A stretch of DNA of 64,000 nucleotides, from the NCBI GenBank assembly GCA_016648135.1, contig JADDOH010002037.1:1-64000 (forward strand), read 5' to 3'. The notes below the pieces were generated by a model. It worked only from the letters and a program-made list of their open reading frames with translations, was not told where the DNA came from and searched no databases. The translations under genes were made by a program, and so were the position numbers. Of this stretch, positions 53,200 through 62,516 are shown piece after piece (position 1 is the stretch's first letter; each line of letters opens with the position of its first letter). This stretch comes from Agrypnia vestita (Eukaryota; Arthropoda; Insecta; Trichoptera; Phryganeidae).

Positions 53200-54114
53200 T
53201 TAAGGGGGGGTAAGGTTAATTCGTACAAAAAAAGGCATGTTTTTGTGAATTTTTTGTGACGACACAGTTGAAATCTCTTTATTAAAACCAATGGTATATT
53301 AAAGTATGACGTTTGAAGAATATTATGTAAAATTTTCAAGAAGAAATATTAAAAAATACGGCAATGGCAGCAATTATTCGGAAGTGTCTCGGAAAAAAGT
53401 AGAATTGCGGTGTCCATCATAACTTGGTGCTAGATCATCTGAAATCAAAAAATCAAAATTCATTCGTTAGATAATAGGTTTTCCCAGGTAACGCTGGGAG
53501 GGTTTTTTGAAATTTCAATTTTTCAATTTTTTGAACACTTTGAAGGGAAAAACGCGATTTTTTGCGAAAAATATGGACTAGTTTGTTATTAAAAAATTAT
53601 AATTAATAACAAATTTGAAAAAAAGTCTCCAGCGTTACCTCGTAAATTATGTACAGAAATAGTGTTCAAAATTTCAAAAAGATCGGTGCAGTAGTTTTGA
53701 AGTTATGATGGACACCGACTTTAAAAACGTGAGATGTGGGGAAACGCTTTAAAGTTTTGCACACTGTAAAATTCAAAATAAAACTCAACACTTATTTTAT
53801 ACTTACACATAATCGTCGATGCCATCCATGTTCACATAGCAAAGAGCTTTCATCATCAGCATCGTTTTGTCCTTGTCTACGCAAAACTCTTCCAATACAA
53901 AAGCACGTCCGGTAGTCCTCAGGTGAGCGCGTCTCTTAGCTGCCCGAGCAGGTATAGAAAATCAGTCTGAGTCGCTCAAATGTTCATAATTTCGTCAATT
54001 TTGCTCCGATTGACTTGACATTTTGACACAATATTCTTGCAATGTTATACATTCATTTAAAAAATTAAAAATAAAATGCAAAAAAGAACGTTAAAAACCT
54101 TGCCCCCCCCTTAA
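53200..54114. mobile_element. Second TTAA-flanked MITE-like element
   Basis: TTAA-GGGGGGGTAAGGTT at the left and AACCTTGCCCCCCCC-TTAA (54111-54114) at the right form short inverted ends about 0.9 kb apart with TTAA on both sides, as in piggyBac-like elements. The interior has no transposase ORF. It includes the near-inverted phrases CATCATAACTT (53416) and AAGTTATGATGGACACCG (53700), and a GC-richer section (53810-53960). It is a different family from the 6487 element, which has other end sequences. Confidence 0.6.
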
Positions 54115-54210
54115 GTTATTTTGAAATGGATGTCAGGTTGCTCCCTTACATGCTTTTTAAAAATTTTATTTGCGATAATTTTAATTATTCTTAATATAAA
54201 TAACAAGAAT

Positions 54211-54440
54211 GTTCTTTGTACAAACCACTTAATTGATATACTAACATGTTTTGTGACCAAAGGTCCCTTCATCAGGATACAACGTCCAATATAAATTAAA
54301 AATCTAAGTATAGAAATTATATACATCGACTTTAATTTTTGATATAGGTAGGTTATAATCCTGATAAAGATATCACTGTCTCCAAAACATGCTGGTATTT
54401 CAACAAATTAGTGGTTTACACAAAGTATATTCTTGTTAAT
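54211..54440. repeat. PLE-like inverted pair with degenerate hammerheads
   Basis: The minus motif (CTGATGA, A, GGGACC-TTT-GGTCAC, then AAAACATGTTAG, 54284-54240) and the plus motif (CTGATAAAGATATCACTGTC, then TCCAAAACATGCTGG, 54358-54397) face each other. Shared flanks are TTTGTACAAACCACTTAATT and its complement AATTAGTGGTTTACACAAAG. GAAA is mutated to CAAA or AAAA in both. Confidence 0.5.
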
Positions 54441-54499
54441 TAAATTAATAATGTTACCATTTTGCATTTATTGAAGAAGTTAATTATTCTTATTTATTC

Positions 54500-55225
54500 A
54501 AGAACACATTCATATTTGTGAAGTTGTGATTTTTCAGAACAAAGTTCTGTGAAATATTTAATAACCAAATTAATTAATCAATTAGAAAGACATACAGAAA
54601 AATCTAATTCACGAAAAAATATTAGGTTACTACTGGGATTCGAACCCAGGTCACCTCCTTTCCGGGGCCGGTGCTCTGACCACTAAGCTATAGCAACCCT
54701 CTATGTTTCCGTGAATATATCGACCTTATATGTAGTTCTTATTTTTATTAATTGATTAATTTTTATTTTTGTCCATAGAGCAATCCACTTTTTTGATACG
54801 GTAGTTGAAATTACTTTGCAATGCCACCGCTAGATGGACGCCATGATTAATTGAATAATTCATTTTTATTTGGACATACATTTATACAACAGATATTATA
54901 TATTCAAGAACACATTCATATTTGTGAAGTTGTAATTTTTCAGAACAAAGTTCTGTGAAATATTTAATAACCAAATTAATTAATCAATTAGAAAGACATA
55001 CAGAAAAATCTAATCAATTAATAAAAATAAGAACTACATATAAGGTCGATATATTCACGGAAACATAGAGGGTTGCTATAGCTTAGTGGTCAGAGCACCG
55101 GCCCCGGAAAGGAGGTGACCTGGGTTCGAATCCCAATAGTAACCTAATATTTTTTCGTGAATTAGATTTTTCTGTATGTCTTTCTAATTGATTAATTAAT
55201 TTGGTTATTAAATATTCTTATTTGT
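54500..55225. mobile_element. tRNA-headed fold-back element, copy B
   Basis: The left head (minus, 54628-54700) and right head (plus, about 55072-55143) with their arms form an inverted repeat: 54567-54770 against 55010-55217, almost perfect. In addition, 54905-55014 is a direct repeat of the left flank 54503-54609 (AAGAACACATTCATATTTGT, ..., ACAGAAAAATCTAAT), after which the sequence jumps to the spacer part of the element. The structure therefore looks like a rearranged, partly deleted copy. No protein-coding sequence. Confidence 0.75.
55072..55143 (+). other. tRNA-like SINE head, 72 nt
   Basis: GTTGCTA...TAGTAAC pairs as a 7-bp acceptor stem with one G-T. GCTT/GAGC makes a D stem, and CTGGG pairs with CCCAA except the last base. 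The anticodon region CCGGCCCCGGAAAGGAG does not fold. A box TAGCTTAGTGG and B box GGTTCGAATCC are perfect. It is a tRNA-derived pol III promoter rather than a tRNA gene. Confidence 0.6.
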
Positions 55226-55699
55226 AATTGTTTTACTTAGTCTATCAGTAAAATATCAGTATTTTGATTAAAAGAATTTACTAAGTAGTGTTTTTAATTT
55301 CTTGCGTATGACTTCTATGTGATGTTGAAGTTTTTGTGTATTGTTGTCTCAAATATTAACATTGCGAAACGTGGTTAAGTTTCATCGAATTTTTAAGAAG
55401 CCCTTGACACTTGAAATTGACTCAAAGTTATATCATTGAAATTTTTTTATGATGCACTGCAGTAGTTGGGCGTTGCGGCCTGTTGAGTTGTTGAAAAAAA
55501 TAAAGATAGCAGAGCAGATCTACAGTTTGATTCGGGGTCGAATGTTAAAGTTGCTACATCGTCCGCGCTTAACCCTCAGTTGGCCTGATGGCGAAATAAA
55601 AAGTTAATTCAATCCGAGCAGTAACCACTCGGCAATACATTAACGGAACGAAAAATCGATAAACACTTTCGGGATGCCTCGAACAATGCCCTCTCGACT
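55226..55699. other. Intergenic, nothing recognised
   Basis: AT-rich spacer without supported features. Confidence 0.25.
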
Positions 55700-55935
55700 A
55701 ATGAGAATTTAATGTCCCCTTACGTTGCGTTGGGGAGATACCGGCGCGCTTTGTTAAGAAAACTCCCAGAGATTTATTTACAACTGTTAATGAGAACATT
55801 TTTCAATAATATCTCGGCAGCACCGCGATGTAGACGGGAAGGGCCCGAGTCGCAGAATTGTCGTTTGAAAATATATTCAACAATTGGCCCGGCTTCGCTC
55901 GGGACCATAATTCGGTAAACGTAGAATTGTGCTGT
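55700..55935. other. GC-richer patch open on both strands
   Basis: The plus frame 55712-55918 and minus frames 55774-56013 and 55803-55991 overlap. The sequence contains CCCGGCTTCGCTCGGGACCA (inverted CCCG...CGGG). I do not recognise any peptide. It could be an old exon or repeat end. Confidence 0.2.
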
Positions 55936-56034
55936 CGTCTCTTTTTTGCCGGTTTCGGCACCTGTGATATTAGATTGATTTGCTGGACCATCTTCGCTTT
56001 GCCAAAATATCAACAGATATTTTAGCGCACAATC

Positions 56035-56560
56035 ATAACACTATAGAGAGAACCTTCCAAAACTTTCTAGAGCATTCCGAAATCTTGTAGAACTTTTTAT
56101 TTCCAGAATCTTCTAGACCATTATTATAATTCTTTCTGAAACCTCTAGACCCACCGTCGCACTCCTCCAATCAGTTTGAAATCTTGTAGATCTTTCTGAA
56201 ACGTTATTGGCACACTTCGCCACTTAGTTTGGAACCTTATGGAACTTTTGGGATTTTTCTAGAACGTTCTTTTTCCAGAACTTTCTAGAGCGGATTTTTC
56301 CGGAACCTTCTAGACTTACCGACACAGTGGGCGAGCCCATTCTGGAACAATCTGAAGCATTTGCGGCCTTCTCATAACAAAACAATGTGCTAGAATGCAC
56401 ATTTTCGTCACCCACTCCCACCCACGGTCAGCCACCCCCGCCAAACTCGCACATTTTCAATGGGACACCAAGGGCCATTTACCACCATAACCACCAGGGG
56501 GCGGTAGTATCTGGTTGTGAAGAAAACTTGGCGCATATGGAAACACGGGTTTCTTTATAT
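56035..56560 (-). mobile_element. Helitron-like element, second copy (minus strand)
   Basis: Reverse-complement homologue of 13892-14372 throughout: GTGTTTCC, GCCAAGTTTTCT, GGTGGTTATGGTGGT, GGGAGTGGGTGACGAAAATG, GGCCGCAAATG, then GAAGGTTCCGGAAAAA and many TTCTAGAA units. The 3' end lacks the CTAG terminus of the first copy, and extra TTCTAGA units are present. The 65-codon minus frame 56224-56421 matches part of the frame in the first copy, but differences fall freely on second codon positions, so it is not maintained as protein. Confidence 0.6.
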
Positions 56561-56563
56561 ATA

Positions 56564-56569
<6 letters not shown>

Positions 56570-56611
<42 letters not shown>

Positions 56612-56625
56612 GTATATATATGTTA
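56570..56625. repeat. (TA)n microsatellite
   Basis: A long TA run between the Helitron-like copy and the PLE-like fold-back. Confidence 0.9.
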
Positions 56626-56634
56626 ATATTAAGA

Positions 56635-57011
56635 TTTTCGCGGGTAAAAGATGAAGGATTATTTTCTAGGATAACCCGCGTATTGTAGTCTTGAGAAAGA
56701 CTGTTATATTGTACCCAAAGTTTCGGACAGATAGCACTGGCCATTTTCAAAGGGATTTTGCGCCTTGTATTTCGAGTTCTGTTTTGAATTGATGGCAAGC
56801 ACACCCGTTCACTCCAGAAGTCGAGATCCAAGTGAAGCCTAATGCGAGGCTAATTGCTGAGTTTACTTTGTGACCTGGTAATTCTTCTAATTCTTCTAGA
56901 AGAATTCAGGGCACCCTGAAGATGAATAGTGAGATCTGTTCGAAACGTCGGCAGACGACTGGTCCTGACGACCAGAATTTGACGCGGGTTACCCCCAAAG
57001 TAGTTAGAACT

Positions 57012-57015
<4 letters not shown>
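56635..57015. mobile_element. PLE-like fold-back with hammerhead-like arm, copy 2
   Basis: The left end GATTTTCGCGGGTAAAAGAT matches 18836, and the right end TTTGACGCGGGTTACCCCCA matches 19335. (TA)n flanks both ends as in copy 1. On the plus strand near the right: CTGAAGA (56916-56922), extra T, perfect 6-bp stem II GAATAG/CTGTTC with loop TGAGAT, GAAA (56942-56945), ACGT, C (56949). The left-arm motif (minus: TCTGTCCGAAACTTTGGG) is degenerate. Arms are more diverged than in copy 1. Confidence 0.6.
56916..56952 (+). ncRNA. Hammerhead-ribozyme-like motif
   Basis: CTGAAGA satisfies the CUGANGA rule. Stem II is fully paired, GAAA is intact, stem III is the palindrome ACGT and C is at the would-be cleavage site. 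Stem I pairing with the upstream CACC is weak (about two pairs). The usual extra base follows the first box. Activity is unproven. Confidence 0.4.

Positions 57016-57056
<41 letters not shown>
57016..57056. repeat. (TA)n microsatellite
   Basis: A TA run adjoining the right end of the fold-back. Another interrupted run lies at about 57203-57236. Confidence 0.9.
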
Positions 57057-57058
<2 letters not shown>

Positions 57059-57846
57059 CTATACGCAAACATAAGAATAAAACTGAAAACGAAGAATTGA
57101 AAAATTCAGTATTTATTATTTGATATTGTGTGTTTCTCTATTTCTCATTTTATTATTTCGTTAAATATTACGGGATCGTCCTTAATCAATGAAAAATATG
57201 TTATAATATATATATATATAGATATATATATATAATATGGATGTATATTGATTCTGTGAAATATAAAAAGCCTAGTACTTGAAATACCCGAATTTTGGTA
57301 CAATTGTCAAATCGCTCGTGTTTTGTAAGAAAATGAATAACACAGATTTAAGGTTATACTACGGTCGCTTGACATATTTACTGTACATATTTACGGTATT
57401 CTTCGATTCTCGACATCATATCACAGCGTCATCAGGAGAATGCCCTATCGCCGCACGGTTCAAGGACGTACTGATTATTTCTTGCGCGGTCGCAGATTGT
57501 ATGCACTGCGAGGAGGTGAATGCCTATCAATATGGTTCGTATAAAATATTCCTTATATATAAAATAATCCTACATCAAGAATTCGTATGAAACCTACATC
57601 GTATAAAATTTTCGTCAATAGTCAACACCTAAATGAATCCTACATCAAGAAATAAACAAATTTCTAAGAATACGAATACGGAAAGATATAAAAACAGACA
57701 GATCTCTAACTTCTAAGTTTTAAGCACATTGCTGGTAACAAAACAAAACAATTAATTGCTTAATATACACGGAGAGATACAAAATGCTTGTAATAGCTAA
57801 AATTTTAGGTACGCTTGTTACATTCCTCGTATTTAGTAAGAAAATG
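57057..57846. other. Intergenic with one open frame
   Basis: The plus frame 57279-57590 (103 codons) contains a Cys-rich end (CAVADCMHCEE) but no defined domain. Its minus strand at about 57395-57445 has CTGATGACGCTGTGATAT followed by ATGTCGAGAATCG, another possible hammerhead relic. AATTTT.GGTAC and GTAAGAAAATGAA phrases recur at 57293-57335 and 57803-57847. Confidence 0.25.
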
Positions 57847-57911
57847 AACTTTACTCAAACAAACAAATAAATTGCTATGTACTGAATTTATTTGTTTGTT
57901 TGAGTAAAGTT
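57847..57911. repeat. Perfect 27-bp inverted repeat (hairpin)
   Basis: 57847-57873 (AACTTTACTCAAACAAACAA...) and 57885-57911 pair exactly around an 11-nt loop. Confidence 0.95.
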
Positions 57912-58039
57912 ATAAGTAAAGAATAGCCTCTATAAACTCTATGAACATACTAAAATATATTAAAAATATATTTTTATATGTATGTTCTAACAACAAAATT
58001 ACTAGATTTGTTCGTAGAGAATAATTATTAATTAAGAAA

Positions 58040-58320
58040 AATTATAGAAATCTCACAGTGATGATCTATTTATATGAGAAACGTGTATGCAAGTATTTTT
58101 ATAGGATGGCCCAGGTCTCACGAACTGTATGAGCTGGCTTAAGTGATCTCTCTACAAAATGCAATGTTCATTAATTCCATTGTAAGAACATCCACACATT
58201 ACCAAATTTTCTAAAGTTGTATACATGCTCCAAATCTGAAAACCTTTCGTATATTTGAAGGGACTATACTTAAGACATCTGTAGTCTTTTTCTTGAAATA
58301 GTATACATAGATTTTCCAGC
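58040..58320 (+). repeat. Family F repeat, copy 3
   Basis: Collinear with 22713-22985: TCTCACAG, GGCCCAGGTCTCACGAACTG, GGCTTAAGTGATC, ACATCCACACATTACCA, TATATTTGAAGGGACTATAC and GAAATAGTATACATAGATTT. Confidence 0.6.
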
Positions 58321-61004
58321 TGGTAAATCGTTTTTAAGATATAACGTCAAATGGTAACGAAATGACGCAAGACTGTAAGTAATGAGTCTCAGTGCAGAGT
58401 AAAGAAGATTGAAGGAGATCGAAGATCACCCGATCCTCCAATAAGGAAACGAAGATGACAAAAATGTTGAAAGCGAAATGGGATTTTATACATTTTTTGA
58501 ACTTCATAATAAATCGCCCACCACAGCGTCCTTCACTTTACAAGACAGCAGCACTGATCTTCTTACACGTTGAAGCCATCCGACCAAGCCTAACAAGGAA
58601 CGGTTTAAAAATTAATGAGACGAGGGGCACCCGATTCAGCTTTAACTAAGAGGACAATATATTATAATTAAGGCTTCCTTCTGAAAAAGAATAGAATGAC
58701 CTATTAGTTTTCCTGCGTGGTCCTGAAATTTTGCTACACCAATATTGTATTTAATAATAATAAATTTTAAACAAATTCAGATTTCTAATCTGTCGCAATA
58801 ATTTTAAATGTGGAATATCAGGAACGTTAAATAATCTATTTCTACATTTAAAGTTGTACTACACATACGTTGAGTTATTTTACCTCTACGATTTAAGACG
58901 GGCAATAAGTACCTACCTCTCATTATCAGGTGTAATAAATAACTAATTTTTCAACAATATTCCGGTATGGGGTGAGTCATGAAGGGGGAAAGGTATTTTC
59001 AATCGTTATTGAGAATATGGATAGTAGTGGTGATATGTTAGGAAACGTGGTGTTTCTAAGTTGTTCATTATAAATCTTTTGTAAGGTACAGTGTGGACTT
59101 ATTTTAGTTTCAATTATGTGAAAAGCGAGTTCGGAACAATTATTATTTTTCAGGTAGCAGGGATGTTTGTTTCTGGAATCGGAATTTTCAAAAGTTATGA
59201 GTTTATTTTTAAAATAACCAAAAGAACTGAAAAAACTAATAACAATTAAACTGTTTCAAAAGTGTTCATAGTTTTATTTATTTTATTTAAGTATTCTGTT
59301 CAAAAAGTATACTTTACTGGACATTAAATATTTGTCACGAATTTTGGATATTTACTCTACTTTATTAGTCGCTTGAGCGGTGCTTTGTCTTGCGCTTATC
59401 TAAGGGCTGATTAGCCTATTTAGGGGTTCACACTTAAGCTAGAGCTAAACCTGAACAATGGGGCCATGGAGGCATTGAAGGAGGCTTGAAAAAAGGAGGG
59501 GTGCATTCATTTTCCAAATAAATTAAATTATTCTAACAAATTCGCAAAGCTCGCTTACGCTGATACGCCATGTTGCGTGATAGAATTCATTGATTGACCT
59601 TGGTCCACGCACTCAATGGTGTGAAAATTAAATATTTTATAATACTTAATATTTATCTTTGTATATTTTGTGATATATTTTATTATTTATGCATTCTTAA
59701 AATAAGATTTTAACACTAATGTTTAATTTCACGAAGTGCACGAAATATCCCGTTTCTAATGTAGTTTTTTTAGAATCAACATATTATGTTATGTTTAATT
59801 TTACTAGAGGTCCCACTGAATCGACATATTGTTATGTTAAAATAATATTGTGATTTATGTGTTTTTTGTCTTGATTTTTATATGATACGTCACGTTAACA
59901 AATGATTGGCTTTGGTGGTTTTACTACCTTTTTGCGTGATATTCAGCCGACAGGATGTGTTGTCATGTAGTGACGTAGTGACCATGGTATGATAATACTG
60001 AAATTGTGATATTTCAGTGCGCCGACACAGTCATTCGACAGTTAATTAATCGAATCGCCAAACAATGGTTCTGCATGGCTGAGGCAAAACAACAAAAAAC
60101 AAATATGGAGCGGTTATCATATGTGGCGGCCCTGCCGAGCCACCCACGTACATTCCACTGCTCACCGTTACTCTTTATCTCCCTCAGATGTAAATAGCTG
60201 GACTAATTAGTCATCGCTCGGGAATAAAGAACGTTCTAGAATATTTTAAAAGCGAGTAAAGAAGGGTTCTGGGAGAGGCGGCATAAACTTGTCCACAGTG
60301 GTGATCATGACGTGACCTGAACACGTATCCTTATGATTCACTAGTTCTCGCTTGGTATCCTTTTGCTTTCATCGAACAAACCATCGACGAATTTAATTTT
60401 GATGGGTTGAAAAGTGGTGTCTTTATGTTAACACAAAGCAGTGGAAATAATGGGTGAATAAATACCAACATCCAAGATCACACTCCGAGCATCTCTCATC
60501 TCCATTCTCGCAAGATAATGCTCTGTTTGGTGCGAAATAGGGGGACTAATCCACTGGGAGTAGCTCGGAACGAACAAAACGATTACAACCGAGTCATACT
60601 ACTAACAGCTTCAATGTCTGAAGGAAGCAGAATTGAAGAGTGTAGAGAATACATAATTCAGTATTCGAAATTAAATATCGCTGCGCGAAAAAAAACAATT
60701 TAGTCACTCCTCCCTTATTGTAAAACTACACCCTTAGTATAAGACCCGTCAAGTCTCTGCACTTGAGATAGATACACTTCACGGATCAGTTCACCTATCA
60801 ATTTGCTTTACAACCGGGTTGAATAGCGACCTCCGGTTACCCAGGACTGTTTAATAAATAAAAGCTAGTTTAAACAAAATTCACTGTAATTCAATTCCAA
60901 ACAATGTACTAATTATTATTATTATTATTTTTATATTTATATTAATTTTTAACGCTACTGCACGCTACTAGGCCCGATAAGTGTAGCGAAATACATCACA
61001 AAAA
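58321..61004. other. Long intergenic stretch, nothing firm
   Basis: Open frames at 58455, 60006 and 60518 (plus) are short and unrecognised. Slightly GC-richer blocks at 58380-58640 and 60080-60560 could hide host exons, but there is no motif or splice structure I can defend. (ATT)n lies at about 60913-60930. Confidence 0.25.
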
Positions 61005-61115
61005 TACTCAGTTTGAGTGAATCACATGAATGTATTGTGACTTCACTTTGAATCGAACAGGGAACCAACTGTGTGTTAAGCCAGCGTCGTGCTCACCAGT
61101 ACCGTCAAATACAAA
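61005..61115 (-). mobile_element. tRNA-derived SINE, family 1, copy 3
   Basis: The TTTGAGTGAATCACATGAAT tail and the minus-strand head (GGTGAGCACGACGCTGGCTT, then GTTCGATTCAAAGTGAAG) match 3262-3410. The A box is degenerate, and the B box keeps GTTCGATTC. Confidence 0.6.
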
Positions 61116-62204
61116 ATATGTAGGTACCAGCCGTACACACGTGAAAAATCACGAGAAATAATAATAACGACTTGCCATACGTGACCGCGCAACAAGTGCC
61201 GCGCAATGATTGCATGTCACACTCTAAATATATAATGTTTTAATTCCAGAAAAATACGGACTTTACGACAGACAACGAAATTATTACGTTTGATGATATC
61301 AAAACTAACCAATAAAGGTGTAAAAGCATTTCGATATTCAACGCAAACATACAATATGTATGCAAAACAAACAAAATATGATAATGTAAAAAAAATCAAT
61401 CAGCGAAACCGATTTAGTTAAGTGAACATCATCGTAGGTATTCAGAAAACGTTTTTTTATTTATTTATTTATTGTTTTTATTGAGACACTAACAGAATAC
61501 TGGTTACAAAATACATAAAAAAAACATTAAAAAGAATACAGTATTATTTAAAACTATCCCAATAAATGTCTTTGGCCCGCACTAGTAATTTACATATCCC
61601 AATAATAATAATTTCGTTGTCTGACCGTCCGTTCGTCGTAACTTCGTGTAACGACGTTCGTAACTTCGTACCGTTCGTAACTTCTTTATAGTATAATTTT
61701 TTCTTCTTTTTTATACTTATTTTTTAGGAACCGACATGTAAAAGTACCGTCATTTTAGATGGGTTATAGCTAGTACCTACATATATATTTAGGGTATCAA
61801 TGTAGTGAGATTATGTAAGAATACGTGATTGATTATATGTGTTCTATGGGTTCAGCATCAACGTTAAGGTGAGGAAAATATATTATATTGTATGTATGAC
61901 ACATTCTTTTGATGGGAGAAAAAAAAAAACAACATTATTAGAATGCTGACATACTCCAAAGAACTCGGTATTTTTTATGCGGGGTTCAACATGCAAATGT
62001 ATGTCAGATAAATAAATAATTAATAATATTACTATTAATATTATTTACTTTTCGAGACTTCCGAAACATTGGAAACAAACCGATTTGTAATAAAGCAGCA
62101 ATAAAAAAAAATCTGTCAAAAAATGGAAAATACCATGATTGAAAACATGGCAATTTTTTATACAAAAAAGCGACTATTCATCGGAAAAAATAGCAATCCA
62201 CAAT
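61116..62204. other. Intergenic with a degenerate CGTAACTTCGT array
   Basis: At 61622-61685 the phrases CGTCGTAACTTCGTG, CGTTCGTAACTTCGT and CGTTCGTAACTTC form an irregular short tandem repeat. A T-rich run at 61454-61475 followed by TTTTATTGAGACACTAAC could be a minus-strand retroelement tail, not confirmed by a second copy. Confidence 0.3.
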
Positions 62205-62516
62205 TTATAAAATGCGTATAAAAAAATTCACGCTATTTGATGAATCGAATGGGGAAAAGCGAGCTTGTACACGGTGTTCCAGAATAACGCTGGGCTTCAA
62301 AGAGCTCGACAGTGATGGAACTGTTACCGACCACTTGCGTGTACACAAATTATTACATAATTGATTGAACTGGTCGCCAACACCTACTGAAGAAACGATA
62401 TGTTGACACAATGGGTGTGGAGACGTGTGTGGCAGATGGAACGTTGTACGTAAAGTCGTTTTACGATGTATTACGTATTTATTACTTCTGGCCTTGAATT
62501 TGCGGTGAATCAACAA
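62205..62516 (-). CDS. Unidentified 103-codon open frame (doubtful)
   Basis: It starts at TTG rather than ATG. The product has HTSPHPLCQHIVSSVGVGDQ and SVTVPSLSSSLKPSVILEHR and ends in stops typical of AT-rich DNA. The GC-richer centre (62260-62460) suggests former coding or regulatory sequence. No family recognised. Confidence 0.12.
   Translation of the reverse strand: MLIHRKFKARSNKYVIHRKTTLRTTFHLPHTSPHPLCQHIVSSVGVGDQFNQLCNNLCTRKWSVTVPSLSSSLKPSVILEHRVQARFSPFDSSNSVNFFIRIL

Noticed and set aside
50137..55143. tRNA genes at the four tRNA-like heads
   Set aside because: Promoter boxes are perfect and some arms fold, but the anticodon stem does not pair, position 33 is not T, and the heads are parts of dispersed repeats.
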